In this document: piece after piece, positions 11,341 through 23,229 of the stretch
How the letters are laid out: every line of letters starts with the position of its first letter
Numbering within the stretch: position 1 is the stretch's first letter
Notes under the pieces: generated by a model
What the model was told of the DNA's origin: nothing
What the model saw: only the letters and a program-made list of their open reading frames with translations
Databases searched by the model: none
Translations under genes and position numbers: made by a program
NCBI RefSeq assembly: GCF_014805625.2
Contig: NW_023998646.1
Coordinates: 329,120-393,119, forward strand
From: Glossina fuscipes
Lineage: Eukaryota > Arthropoda > Insecta > Diptera > Glossinidae
DNA length: 64,000 nt
Direction: 5' to 3'

Positions 11341-12731
11341 AGGGTCATTTTTGAATTGAAAGCCATTTAATGGGAACTGCAACCATGATGCTGCTATTAT
11401 GTCTAAAGCGATTCGCACGGCTGCTCATCTTTCTATTCCCCAATCCAACACCTCTTTTAAACGAGCTATGGTTACTTGGTGGAACAACACGCTTTCGTTT
11501 TAGAAGTAAAATAAAATGGATCTATGGCACCGCTTTAAGAGATGTCCCGATCATGATCATTTGTTATTATACAAAAAGGCCAATGCTCTATTCAGGAAGG
11601 AATTACGAAAATCAAAGGCACTTAGTTTCGAACTTTTTTCGAGAGGAATTCACAGAAATACGTCCATGAAAGTTGTCTGGAACAAAATCAACAGACTCAA
11701 TGGGAGTCCAACCCGAAAGAAATTTCTGCCATCTTGACTCCCAATGGAATTTTAACTGACGCACATGATATTTCTAATTACTTTGGGCGAATGTGGAGCG
11801 ATTACTCCTCTGACAGCAACTTTTCCAGTGCTTTCAGCGAACATAAAAGGACTCCAATTACTCTTGCAAATTGTATTAACAGATGTGCCATGTTCCTGGA
11901 AAATTGCATGTCTACCTTAGAAGTTGAAAGTTGTCTCTGCAAATCGAAGGGGAAGACAACTGGTCTAGACCGCATCTCCTACCAAATGATCAGTGCGTTG
12001 TCTAATTCATCTAAAAAGAAATTGCTGGAGCTATATAATACGGTTTTTTTGACTGGCCATATACCCTACATGTGGAAACTGGCAGCAGTTGTTCCAATTC
12101 CAAAGTCTAAAAATGTCTCCATCGCATCGGATATTATCTTGCCTCTCAAAGGTATTGGAAAAGATTATGGCATCTAGATTATCTTTGTTTCTTGATTCCA
12201 AGAACCTGATAACAAAGCAACAAGTTGGTTTCAAGCGGGATAGACGCTCTGTTACATATTGATTTCACAAGCAAAGCAATTTCCGAACGAAATCACGTAA
12301 CAATTCTCTCAATTGATTTCGAAAAAGCATTTGTCAAAGTTGGTCTTCATGTTATTTTAAGACTCTTGAAATCATCGCATCGGCGGTTCAAAGTTAGAAT
12401 CAACAATCATTTTTCTGATTCCTTTCCGCTAATGAATGGCTTTCCGCAAGGATCTCCTCTCTCTGTCATGCTTTTTCAGATCGCTTTCAACGAAATTAGC
12501 AAAATTCTTTGCCGTGTACCAAGAGTGAAACACTGTCTCTACTCGCGCGATGTATACATTTTTACAAAAGGAAACGACAACATGAAAGCAATCAACATCC
12601 TCGAATCTATTGGACGAGAGATCTCCGCATGGCAAACTCGTCAGGGGCTAAAATTTCCATACAAAAATCTAAAAAATGCACATTTGTCGAAAGCAGATTT
12701 GAGATGCAGGAAATCTACTGATCCATGTTAA
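11340..12731 (+). pseudogene. Reverse transcriptase remnant of the I-like LINE, catalytic motif lost
   Basis: The linker (WHRFKRCPDHDHLLLYKKANALF) and RT domain can be followed through several frames. Readable RT blocks are GKTTGLDRISYQMI, MWKLAAVVPIPKSK, LSIDFEKAF (motif A with its Asp) and GFPQGSPLSVMLF (motif B). The catalytic box normally reading YADD here reads YSRD, so the first catalytic Asp of that box is replaced by Arg. In motif A the second Asp (usually AFDRV) is Val. Frameshifts lie near 11,735 and 12,150-12,230, where the RPISLL block is largely deleted, and the frame closes at about 12,731. Confidence 0.85.
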
Positions 12732-12750
12732 TAGCTTACCAGTACTAAAT

Positions 12751-13920
12751 GTGCCGACACTGCATATTCTCGGGCTCACTTTTTCCAACAAGCATCGTTG
12801 GAAAGCACACTGTCTTCGGTTAAAAAATTCTATTTTAACAAGCGTGAATTTCATACAGTACGTTGCTTGGAGAAGCCATGCGCATATTAACACTATTGCT
12901 TATCTTACCAAAATGCTTGTGTTAAGCAAGATTGACTATGCTTTGATAATTTATGGCAATAGCTGCAAATCTAATATCAACATCCTTAAACCGGCAGTCA
13001 GAGCAAGTTGTTATGCTTTTCGGACTACGCCTATAAATAGTATTATAATTGAAACTGGTCTCCCAACTTTAGAACATAGACTATATGAGTTAAAAGCTAA
13101 AATAGTCCCCAAGCTTCTTAATTCAAACAAATCTATTCTCGGTGATGACGTAAGAAAGATTATTATTGCGAAGAAAATTCAAAAGTCACCATCTGCAATT
13201 GAGCATTGTTTGTACGTCGCAAAGGAATTGAATATTCCCTTAAAAATTTTCCGCTCTTTTGGTGTTAAACCTCCATGGATTTTGAAAGACTGCTCTTTTG
13301 ACATCTCGCTATCTATGCATAAAAAAGAAGATACCCCAAATTACGTCTTCAGGAATCTAATAGCTGAAAAAACCCAAGTATATGAAAGTACTGGTTGGAA
13401 TCTTTTATACACAGACGGCTCAAAATCTTCTGGTCTGCCTCCTGCTTGTGCCGTGGTAGATGCTGCAGGACAGGTTCTTCTCAGTCACACATTTCACGAA
13501 AGTACTTCAACGTGCATAACCGAAGCCAGAGCTATCCTTCACGCTGCGAATCTTGCCCCTAAAAGCAAACTCAAAACCGTCATGGTTACCGACAGTTTGT
13601 TTGTATTACAAGCTTTTCGGAACTTTTCGACTTGGAGATGGAGCACAATCAACAAATTAAGAAATATAATCACTACACCCGACGGAAAAATTAAAATATT
13701 ATGGGTACCAAGTCACATCGGTTTATTGGCTGATCGAGCGGCAAAATATGCTGCCTCTGCTCCTCTAATTATGGATGATGCCATGGAAAAGTTGGATCTT
13801 CAAAAATACATTGGGAGAAAAGTTAAAGTGAAAATTGCAGAAGGAAATTTACAATACCATCACCAACACTACTTTTCCATTAGCTCAATTAATTCCACCT
13901 CTATATCCAACAAATGTTGA
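12751..13920 (+). pseudogene. RT thumb and RNase H domain of the I-like LINE
   Basis: A 389-codon open stretch continues ORF2 in a new frame. The first part (LHILGLTFSNKHRW, ..KMLVLSKIDYALIIYG) is the region after the RT palm. RNase H begins near residue 216 with LLYTDGSKSS (first catalytic Asp), then TEARAILHAANLA (Glu) and MVTDSLFVLQAF (second Asp). It ends with ILWVPSHIGLLADRAAKYAA, which holds the last Asp although the usual GNE residues before it are missing. RNase H removes RNA from the cDNA hybrid during insertion. The frame ends early at 13,918-13,920; related sequence (RIRFGHTSP) continues in another frame to about 14,029. Confidence 0.88.
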
Positions 13921-14029
13921 GAAAACCAAGATCCAAACATTTTCGAGAATTCGCTTTGGTCATACTTCTCCCCAATCTACTGTTGTGGACAAACTCTCAC
14001 TACAAAGCAGATTCTTTGCGACTGACTGA

Positions 14030-14267
14030 AGTTTTCCTTGGCTAGAAGTGTTGCTTTTGGAGCGACTAACACTTTGAACATTCTAAAATCAGCTTCAGAA
14101 CCGAATACAAATTCAATATATTACTTTATTAATACTACTAAGCTCATTATCTAATGTACATTTATTTATATTAGGGCCGATAGCCTGTGCTGCTAGTGCT
14201 CAATGTCTTTTTTTTTAATCTAAGAATTTATTACATTAGTCTAAAATTATAATAATAATAATAATAA
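14030..14267 (+). repeat. 3' untranslated end and TAA tail of the I-like LINE
   Basis: The last ~100 bases (14,168-14,267) include GATAGCCTGTG, GCTAGTGCTCAATGTC, a T-run, TTAGTCTAAAATTA and then about eight TAA triplets. The same block appears inverted at 21,604-21,720, and a diverged version forms the 3' half of the SINE at 27,432-27,523. In I-type elements the 3' end is the part recognised by the element's own reverse transcriptase. Confidence 0.85.
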
Positions 14268-14560
14268 TATACTCACCATCGAAAATGAGTTATTCTCATT
14301 TTGTCATGATGTTTGTAACATCCAAGCCGAAGCTTCAGAGTCCTTATAAAATATACACATTTTTTATCAGCGTAAAATTCTGAATCGATTAAGCTATGTC
14401 TGTCCGTCTGTATGGTGCGCGTTGCTGACATTCTCCTGGTTGCAAAAATGAAGCTATCGATTTCAAATTCGCAAAAACTATAGATGTTTCTGTACACAGG
14501 TTGGTATTGAAGATGCGGCAAATTGTTCAGGCCAAAGGAGTAAATTGAATGCAACTCCAG
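14268..14560 (+). repeat. DINE-1-like repeat with LINE inserted at its left edge
   Basis: The order of blocks matches the INE-1/DINE-1 layout as I remember it: TATACTCACC near the start, ATTCTCATTTTGTCAT, GTTTGTAACA, CCTTATAAAATATACACATTTTTTATC, GAATCGATTAAGC, TGTCTGTCCGTCTG, then CATTCTCCTGGTTGCAAAAATGAAG and a TTGGTATTGAAGATG block near 14,502. The first 15 bases are also the right target-site duplication of the LINE, so that element seems to have landed inside the first few bases of this repeat. Confidence 0.7.
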
Positions 14561-17220
14561 TTTTCAAGCGAAAATTTGTTGGTTTTTGTTCATGAGTCAC
14601 AAATTATGAAAGATAGCAGGCTGAAATTTAAAATTACGGAGTAGTTAAGATTGTAACGCTGAGGGGCTTGCGAGATTCGTCAGACCGATATAACTTTTTC
14701 ACTTTTTTGGTTTTGTGGTGATAATGTCAGGCTCAGTTTGTTCTTAAAATATGTAAATTTAAAAGGATTTAACCCATAATGGGTTAAGCCACTATTTCTC
14801 CACAGCGAGTGAATGTCACTGAGTGCTTTTTTGCTCACAACTTCAAAATCGCGGCAATTGCGGATGGTTAGACAACACGCACAATTTCTTCCAGATGTGA
14901 GCATAGTTAACTCTGATTGGTTTTTTCGTCTTTCTCGGAATTCTTTTTGTTAGCAACAAGCTACGAATAGCAAATTCGGGGTCCTTGAATAGATTTCAGA
15001 TCACGTCTTTGTGACAACATAAATCATATTCTTTACATAAATTATGACTTAGAGCGGAGTCGTAGTAGGTTCCATAAAATCGTCGTTGTACGTGAATGAT
15101 TGGTTGCACTTGAGACAATAGGAGATTCCTAAGCTAATTTGTTTTCCGCATATAAGGAGGTTGTCCGCGTAGCCCTCGCTCTTTTACGTGATGTTATAAA
15201 GCCTCACTGAAGAACTGAAAAGAAAATAAATTCAAAGAAAGGAGTCTCTGGAAATTAAAACCGTCCAACCCGACATCCTAACCACGTCTTTGTGTAACGA
15301 ATAATGCCACAGTATGTCTCGCAGTCGTTTGGGAGAATTCTCAGAAAACTTAAAATGCTATTGTTTTTGTTTACAGTTTAACTTCATTTATTTATTTAAA
15401 GGCGAGAGCTTTGTGTAAACATAAAATATTATATGCAGGCCATATATTTATTGATTTTATATTGCTATATAGCAAACTTCTTCAAAGAATGAAACGAAAA
15501 AAGTTCATTTGTTAATGCAAGATGTGTTTACATTTTGGTTGAGTTTATATTATAGATCGTAAATCAGTTATCAAATGTGATAGTGTGATTAATGTTTTAA
15601 ACGCATCACTGTCTCAATATGTGGGAAGGTTTAATTTTGATGTCATCATAAGTCCAAATTTACAAACCTTTTTGTTTTAGTGCTACTTGTTAATTTTAAC
15701 TGCATTAAAATTGGAAATACTGTAGACGATCCATAGACACCGCTTGGTAAGTTTAAGGTGAAAGCTTCATGTAAATCTTCACGTTAATTAGTTGTATTCG
15801 ATTTCGACCCACTTACGGAACTTTATTACTCGATTTTAGTGAAGAAATATTATAATACGTAAGTGGTGGATATCCGCCGTTCATATCGAGATGGACCAAA
15901 ATTTTCAATAAATTTTTAAAATCCTCCTTAAATCGAATTATTTAGCAAACTTGCTTTTGGTTTGTAGAGTAGTTTTCACAATGTATTCGACGCACAAAGA
16001 ACAGTTACATAAACATCTCCAGTCAAAGTAAAATATCCACTAATAACATAAACGTACTTTAAAAATATTTACTCACTTATATAACACGAAAATGAAAACA
16101 ATAACAACAGCAACGCCAATAACAATAACAATAATATCACAGCACATACATCTGTTGAAATTCTCATGTAGTAATTTCAGTTGCATTTGGAACTGTTTGT
16201 ATAAAACATTTATGCTACGTTCGTATACCTTCGCACGCATGCACTTTGTGCACATATACATTTATCTACCGCCTGAAAGCTATAAAAACTGATACACACA
16301 CATGTATAGCAAAAAAGTCAACTCCGGATTCGAATACAATTCGCATTACACGTTCTCGCATGTTTTTGCACGAATATTATTGAATTGTTATTGTAACATC
16401 AGAACAATATATGTTTCATGATATAACAAGGAAAACAAATAATAAATAAATAATAAAATCAAATAAAATAAAATAAAATTGCGAAATAACACACTAATGG
16501 TAACAACAATAATAACAATTTTATTGAAAAACAAATCCCAAAAGATTATTTACAACCGTTGTATTTTTCAAGCACTTTTAACGTGTTCTAGTTAATGATC
16601 GGCAGTTGCTCGTGAAAACCGATATAAACGGGTGCATGAGAGAAAGAGTGGAGTCACGCAATATATACTCATACTAAAGGTATTAATAGGAAGAAAAAAT
16701 GCAATTTTCTCATAATTTTAAAATAATTTTGGGAATGTTTCAGCACTTCGCAGCGAAAATTGCGGTGCTGTTTGAAGCTGTCGCGCAGTAAGTGTTTTAA
16801 AACTTGACAATCCGCTATTTTCACAATCAAATTTTATATTGAATGTGTGTTTTGTTTGTTAGTTAGAAACAGAAAACGATGTGGAACCCTTTGGATAAAT
16901 GCAAACCAAATCGTATTTGTCTTGTTTATTTTGAGTAATTTGAATTGTTTATATTTTCAATTAAATTAATTTTTTTTCAACGCTAAACCACAGTAAAATA
17001 AAATCAAATCCTGTTTATAGGGGAATATGAAATGACACGATCCGTTGCAAGAAATTATTGTCGTATAACTTCGACCATACTTGGTGCAAACCAAATTAAG
17101 GTTTTCAGTTCCAAAGTATTAAAAAAACGTATGCTTTTGTATTCACCATCCGAAAAGTTCGTGTATTCAAAACAATTGAAACATCCCGAAGTGAGTCTCA
17201 AAAGTTTAATAAAATACGTA
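14560..17220. other. Non-coding intronic DNA, no gene recognised
   Basis: Frames are short and without recognisable domains. An AAATA/AAATAAA simple repeat lies at about 16,438-16,480. Nothing else is supported. Confidence 0.55.
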
Positions 17221-17224
17221 GGTA

Positions 17225-17985
17225 CCTGACCGATGACAAATTCTGAATTCGCTTAGGCATAGCTGCCTGTCCTTTTGTCTGCTTGTTTGCCTGCGTAGTA
17301 CCTGCGGTAAACACTCTCCTCATCGAAGCAGATATTAGGAAAACCTCGGCGTTGTTCTTCGACCATCTTTGGAATAATTGAAACTTGAAACCGATTGCTA
17401 ATCATTTAAACATATTGAGCAAATATCTCATACTGTCAAAGATGAATTATTGTCGATCGTAATTTCTTATATGTCAAAGTAGTTTCTTTTTTTCCTTCGC
17501 CTTTTGAAATATGTCTGAAATTCTTTTTCTTGTTTCTCATGTCGATCGATGATAGTCAAATTTTTAACTTAAAAGAAACCTTTTAAATAAAAGTTTACCT
17601 CCAACACTTACTTGCTTATGAAAAACGAAGTTAGGGGGAGAAACTGCTTTAGGGAAAAGGGGACTCCATGAAGCAGCGAAGGTATCGGCTTCCAGTCAAA
17701 AAGCGCAGTTGCAAAGAAGGCCTCTGCTTTGATACATAAAGAAATGTGACATTACTTGTGTGGTCGCTTATAAACTAAAATTTTTAAAATGATAAAAATT
17801 TGCACATTTGCTCTGTGGGCGGTTGTGGAGCATTTATATCAAAACCAAATCAAACGCCAATTTCTATCCAACACTCCATAATATCGAAATTTTATTTCTT
17901 TCCAGATTTATTTTAACATGAAGATAAAGGGTATAAAAACTTCGGGCGCAGCTAAGTAAATTTTCTTGCTTCCTGCCGTGTAAGA
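17225..17985 (+). repeat. DINE-1-like repeat remnant
   Basis: The left part has GACAAATTCTGAATTCGCTTAGGC followed by a CTGTCC..TTTGTCTGC..TTGCCTGCG block, CTGCGGTAAACACTCTCCTC and a GAAACTTGAAACC block. The right part, 17,925-17,975, has AGGGTATAAAAACTTCGGGCGCAGC..TTTTCTTGCTT, which resembles the stem-loop end of fly DINE-1-like elements. The interior is diverged and may contain unrelated sequence. Confidence 0.55.
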
Positions 17986-19699
17986 CAACATTTTATCTTC
18001 GAGAAAGCCATATATTTCCCATGAAAATTCAGTTTTGCATTGTGTTCATATCTGAGAGATAGATTCTCAATAAAAAGGCGAAATGGTTGTGAATTCATGT
18101 GCGTGCAATAAGGAAGTTATCCGTACGCCTAACACAACTTCGACATGGGATTCGAAGAACAGGTGGTGTGTTTCCTGTTTTTCTACGAATACCAAATTTT
18201 TCGATTCAATTTTTTGCATGAATTTTTTAAAATTGGAAAACGTGCAAAAAATTCGTCAAACGCATAATATCTTGACATTTGACTTTGTGCTGACCAAGCT
18301 ACTTTGCGTACAAAGCGTAATTTAACTTTTTTTCTTTTTAAAGCCGTTAGGCTAAAGTCAAAAACCCCGTAATTTGCGTCAGAAACTATATATCTGCACT
18401 TACTGATATATTGTTAAAAATCGTATATATATATTATTACATGGACGTTGATCTAGTATTCTTCATCGAAGAAGGTTCAAGTCATATTTTATGTGGGAAA
18501 AGCTGAAAAGCCCAGATGAGACGAGAGATCTTAAAACTCTTGTCTTACTTTTTTTTTTTTTTGAGGCAAATCTTTTAGGCATTTCAAAAAGCTCTCCAGC
18601 GCTTCAAAAGGGAGAATGACATCATCGCATATCTTTGTTCGCGTATATTATGTAAACTTAACGTAGCTGTAGCAGCTTAAGCATAGAGATGTGTGTCATT
18701 TTGGAACATTCCATTTTAGGGAGCTTCCTCCTTGTGTCTTCGGACTTCAACGAGCAAAGACAATTTGTGAAAGTCGGTGGGATCTCAATAAAGTAACGCG
18801 AAGCAAGCTTGCCCGAAACAGGTTATAAACTGACAAGTCGATTTCCCTTTGTAATAGGGATTCGTTCGTCAAACACCTTTGACGACGTTCCAAAATTTTT
18901 TTCTTTGGATCAAACACAATCGATATTTTATAGACCCTTTTATTAGAACAATTTCTGTAATTACCAATAGAAGATGAAAAATTAGTAGTAAACAAAGAAG
19001 AAGAAGACAAACGAATGAAAAGGAAAATAACAACTCAACCTATTAACTGAAATAATAATAAATTTTCAACTTCACTAACCCATGTGATGGATATGAGCTC
19101 TACACTTCTTTATGCATAATTTTCGCGAAGTCAAACAAAAACTGTGTTTATATCAGAAGATCCTGTTACGTGAAAGGTGCTTTGCGATGCTGCAAATTTG
19201 AAAATGAATTGAAATTAATATAAATAGGTAGACTGTTAGTTTTTCATATTGGTTTTTTGTATTACATTTATTCATCACTTATATCCAGCAAATTCTATAC
19301 CGGAAATTTGATGAAGCTTAGCAATAATCTTGATAGCTCTCGTGCGCCTCTGACGGTGACTCCACATATTTCTGAATACAGCAAACGAACAAGCAGTAAT
19401 TAAGTAAAAAAAAAATTCGACAATTATATACCACGGGCGTATAGATGTGTTCCATGTTTTCGATGATTGTTCGTTTCAACCGCTTTTCGCAAGGAGACCA
19501 ACTCTTCAGATCTGTAAATAAATTAATGGAATATTAAATTTAAAGTTTTCAGTATTTGGAGATTTCGCTTCTAAACGCCTCACATTAACAAGCCCTAGAA
19601 CGGCGTCACAGTTGGAACGTCCGCGTACAAAAGTAGGGTAGGGGTGCTGTCGATCTGAGTTGACCACGACCTTATCGCAATAGAGTAAGTGTGATCGTA

Positions 19700-19717
19700 A
19701 TAACGGCCTGCCGTTAT
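19700..19717. repeat. Hyphenated palindrome 1
   Basis: ATAACGGC-CT-GCCGTTAT: perfect 8-bp arms with a 2-base centre. A near-identical palindrome begins 39 bp downstream. Confidence 0.85.
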
Positions 19718-19738
19718 CCGAGAGCACATTTAGCAAGA

Positions 19739-19756
19739 ATAGCGGCTTGCCGCTAT
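19739..19756. repeat. Hyphenated palindrome 2
   Basis: ATAGCGGC-TT-GCCGCTAT: perfect 8-bp arms. It differs from palindrome 1 by a compensated A/G change in both arms, so pairing is conserved while sequence differs. This could be a protein-binding inverted repeat or the terminus of an unknown element. Confidence 0.85.
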
Positions 19757-21133
19757 GCACAGAAAAAAAGCGATTGATGTGGGACAAATGATTTTGTTTT
19801 AGAGAGATTTGGTAGGCAAATCTCGCAGCATGCAATTTCTAATCTTTTCTTTCCTGGTTTCATTTTCAAATTTTTTTTTGTCATGCGGCGCAGCATGCCT
19901 GTATAATTTGCGAACGTATAGAAGTCATCGAAATTTTCCAAAGCTCTGTCGCTATTAGTTTTTTTTCTTTGTTGGATTGACCAACGAGTTTTCCCACTTT
20001 TCGATCGTCTCTGCGTACACCAAAAGTTCCGTCATTTCAACATAGCAACCAAGTATTAACTATTATTTAACATAAAAATATACACGTTCTGCACCGGCTA
20101 TTTTAATTGTTTTTCTTGATATGAAAGACTTTCTACCACCATAAAGATAAACAAAATAATGATTGAATGATTGCTTTTTGCTTTGAATTTCACATAAGGC
20201 ATTAGTTTATATAAACCTCCGGAGTTCCACAACCACCCGAGTTCCTTAACCTCCCGAGTTTCACAAATACCGTATAATATCAATTTGAATCTTTAATCAA
20301 AATAATAAAACATCTGATAGAGAACAATCAACAACAATTAGAAGGGAAATTTTAAATTGGCACAAAATATGATGAAATTAATAAACTTTCAGCTAATTTT
20401 TTACAGTTTAATGTAACGAAGATTGACACATCGTTTAAAATAGGCCGGTAAAAATTTTTTTATTCTCTCACCTTTGAGTTATCCTGGAATCAAATTTGCA
20501 TACAGAATCATTCGTTAATAAGGCAATATTGCGTCCCTGTTTGACAACGCAGAAATAAACTAAAAACGATTAATACACCCTTGTCTTTGTCTCATGAGAA
20601 GCCATATAGACTTTCTATCTCAAAGTTTCTTTAGTTTGTTTTGACTTTTTGACATAGCTCTTCGGACAATCCTTTTTGCAAAGTTTTTCCAAAAAAAGCT
20701 ATAGAGCGAAGCCATCAAAGAGACAAACAGAATGAAAGAGAAATCGAGTGAAAATATTGATTCTAAATGTAATTGATAACTTTTTAGTTATTGTTATTCC
20801 AACTTTCCGAGCTTCTTTGGAAACAACTGACTTTAATCTAAAACAAAGGCATAATTTGGTAACAATAGGACTTTCATCTTATCCATTGCCGTGAATTTCT
20901 GTAGCTAATTTCTAAATATTTTTCGATGAAACCAAACGCTCCTTATTGACGGTGGCTTTTATAAGACAATATCCTTCAAACAGGTTATTCGTATCTATCA
21001 CCATCGCTCGAACTTTTTTAATATTAGCTCAATTTCTTGCTTCAGAACTATATAATTATCTGTAAAAATAACAAAAACAATTAAAACTTTTTGCTTAAAA
21101 CGCAAATCGAGGCGGTATTTTTTTAGTTCCAGT

Positions 21134-21604
21134 TTGTTTTACTGGCACTTTTTAATACTGCTTTGGACGCTTGACAGCGGCATATTGAAAATTTATGATC
21201 AGTCAGACTGTACATGCCTTTCAAGTGCTCATTTAGCACTAAAAACAAGTGCAAGCACTAAAAGCACATGCAGCTTGTGTGTAATGCCCTTTTCTATCTC
21301 CAAAGTGTTGCCAAACGTACGTTTAAATAGCAACGTAGAGTCTTCCTCGTCAACAAATGATGCTTTCGATTTACCACGATTGCTGGATTTTTTTATGTTT
21401 TTAACAGTTAAACTGAATCGTGTGATGGAAATAAAGTTTCTCTTTCCTTTTAGACGAAAGAAGAAAAACGGTACAGTTTGTCCATCAACTTCGTCTTCTT
21501 CATCAATTAACCGAAAATTCGATGAATTTGTAAAAACGAACCAATGTGAATGCACAGCTGGTTGTTTGAGCCTTAGTAAAGTTGAGGTTAGATTTGGTAT
21601 ATAA
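21134..21604 (+). other. Open reading frame of unknown meaning, no recognised product
   Basis: A 157-codon stretch without stops whose first codon is TTG, not ATG; it is ended by the TAA at 21,602-21,604, where the inverted LINE tail begins. The translation contains Ser runs (SSSST, STSSSSS), a basic patch RRKKKN and a Cys-containing end CECTAGCLSLS. No family is recognised, and an antisense frame of 108 codons is also open, which suggests compositional rather than coding reasons. It could be a decayed exon or transposon piece; I do not assign a function. Confidence 0.2.
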
Positions 21605-21720
21605 TGTTATTATTATTATTATTATTTTAATTTTAGACTAATGAATTGAATTCTTAGACTAAAAAAAAGACATTGAGCACTAGCAACACAGGCTATTTAT
21701 TTATTTTAGTTATCCTTTGT
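21604..21720 (-). mobile_element. 3' tail of a second I-like LINE copy, inverted
   Basis: Read on the minus strand: ATAGCCTGTG, GCTAGTGCTCAATGTC, a T-run, AGTCTAAGAATTC, ATTAGTCTAAAATTA, then seven or so TAA-type triplets ending near 21,606. It matches the end of the LINE at 14,168-14,267 closely by eye. It may be a very short 5'-truncated insertion, or the 3' end of the same insertion whose ORF1 lies at 23.9-24.8 kb on the same strand. Confidence 0.8.
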
Positions 21721-21899
21721 TAAATTTTGTTTTAAATTTGCGTGTTACATGTCCGCACGTTATTTGTTTTATAGGTTTTATTCACATTCATATTACTCGT
21801 CTGCCTAGTCATCGTGCAGTAAACTGCTTTATCGTGATGAATCTGCAAAATTGTAATAAATGTTCCTATCATCTTTTAACTTATTTGCATGTTCGTTGA

Positions 21900-22480
21900 C
21901 TAGAATAATTTCTTAAATATTCAGGAATTATACTAAATTACCAAGGGATGTTAAATTGATCAAAACTTGAATGATTGAAAAAGGTATTCCAGCCGTTTTT
22001 ACGGAAGGAAAAAGTATCAAGTCGAAGCCATAAATTGGATAAAAGTGCTACAGCGCTCATTAGATATCGAGCTAGCTTTGGGTTTTTCTAGTAGTTACGA
22101 AAGTTCGCGGTACTATAATAGATATCATGGGCGAAAGTAAAGTGGTACAGCTACCACTCCTCCAATTTGCTTTTAAAAAATCTGACCAATCTGACCGCAA
22201 AAAAAAATCCTATATTATTAAATATTTTCCCTTTTTCTTTTCCTATCTAAATTTAGAAAATGAACGGAAATTATATTTGACTGTAACCGTATCTTCTGTG
22301 CTCGCATCTATATCTTAAACAAGAAAAAACGAAAAAACCAAATGAAATGTCGGAGCTCACAAAAAAATTTCAAAGAATTTTTTGTAATTTATTCATTTTT
22401 TTTTTTTTTTTATAAGTTGGTATCACTTCGGTATTTTTAAAATAGTGTAAGTTTTGTTTACAAAATGATGAAATCTATTT
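21900..22480. other. Non-coding DNA between LINE tail and LTR-like repeat B
   Basis: No ORF2 sequence of the LINE is visible here on the minus strand. A 17-base T-run lies near 22,395. No gene recognised. Confidence 0.5.
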
Positions 22481-22489
22481 ACAACTTAT

Positions 22490-22765
22490 TTACAAGGACT
22501 CGTATTCGCAAGGCCTTAATTCTTCTTCTGGTTTTATACGTTCAAGTATTGCAATTTAAATCTTTTGGCTCGACTGTCTCAACTCACTTTCGACTGACTT
22601 TTCGCCTCGCTTACGATTGACTCTGCCTTTCGCAAGTATTCTGCTTATAAAGCCTTATGTAAGCAAGTTACCATTACCTAAATTCATCGCGGCTTTTCAA
22701 TCTCTTACTTTGTTTCTGCCAATCGTTGTTAATCTTTTCGTCAGCCGCCAGCTGCATGACGCAGG
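22490..22765. repeat. LTR-like dispersed repeat, copy B
   Basis: Shares with copy C the ordered blocks TTCTGCTTATA, AAGCAAGTT, a CAATCGTTGTTAATCTTTT-like block and GCCAGCTGCAT/GCTAGTTGCAT. Shares with copy A GACTCTGCCTT..TATTCTG and the CGGC..GCAACTGTGTGACGC-like end. Copies B and C are ~0.75 kb apart in the same orientation. Confidence 0.5.
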
Positions 22766-23229
22766 TAACACAACATGATGGAATACTTGGTTGTCCTTTT
22801 CCTTAGAGTCTTCTTCCCAATCATCAAATATGGCATTTTCATAACAGTATACAAGATAAATTGTCACGGGATGATCAACATTTCAAAAAAGTCATGTACA
22901 CTTAAAAAGTCCACAATCCTCTTAACCGTACCCCTGCATAGGCACGTGGGACTATCTCTTAAGCCGATCTCAATCAGATTTTGTAAACACACATGGCTAT
23001 ACAAAACAAAGCAATTTAGTAGTTAAAACTTACGTCGAGGCAAAAATTTATAACAAAACACACACACGCCTCTAACTGGTAAAAAAAATTATAAAAGAAA
23101 CTTCGGATGGATCAAGTGTTCGATTGGAAGTACGTTTATTATAGTTATTTTGACATAATTCTAAAACAAATATAGATCGGTGTCGCCGTGCTTTTTATGG
23201 TTTGGTTAAATCCATTTAAGTGTTTAAAC

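Larger units (their letters stand above)
10041..14267 (+). mobile_element. 5'-truncated I-like non-LTR retrotransposon (LINE) with RNase H and (TAA)n tail
   Basis: A 4.2-kb insertion bounded by a 15-bp target-site duplication. In order it carries the 3' part of a gag-like ORF1 starting inside the first zinc knuckle, an endonuclease remnant, reverse transcriptase, RNase H, a 3' untranslated part and a run of TAA triplets (about 14,245-14,267). RNase H after RT and a TAA tail are features of the I clade, typified by the Drosophila I factor, which is why I place it there. All frames are damaged. Relatives in this window are an ORF1 piece and a 3' tail, both on the minus strand, at 23.9-24.8 kb and 21.6-21.7 kb. 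Confidence 0.9.
18000..21130. other. Non-coding intronic DNA with a pair of palindromes
   Basis: No coding domain is recognisable. A 15-16 base T-run lies near 18,546. A relatively GC-rich patch at about 19,560-19,760 contains two short perfect palindromes, listed separately. Frames on the minus strand of that patch have no known domain. Confidence 0.55.

Noticed and set aside
19506..19835. A 109-codon minus-strand frame over the palindrome region
   Set aside because: No recognisable domain; the palindromes explain the unusual composition better.
21229..21555. A 108-codon minus-strand frame with an acidic/basic look
   Set aside because: It is antisense to another open stretch and neither has a known domain; overlap of two open frames suggests composition, not coding.
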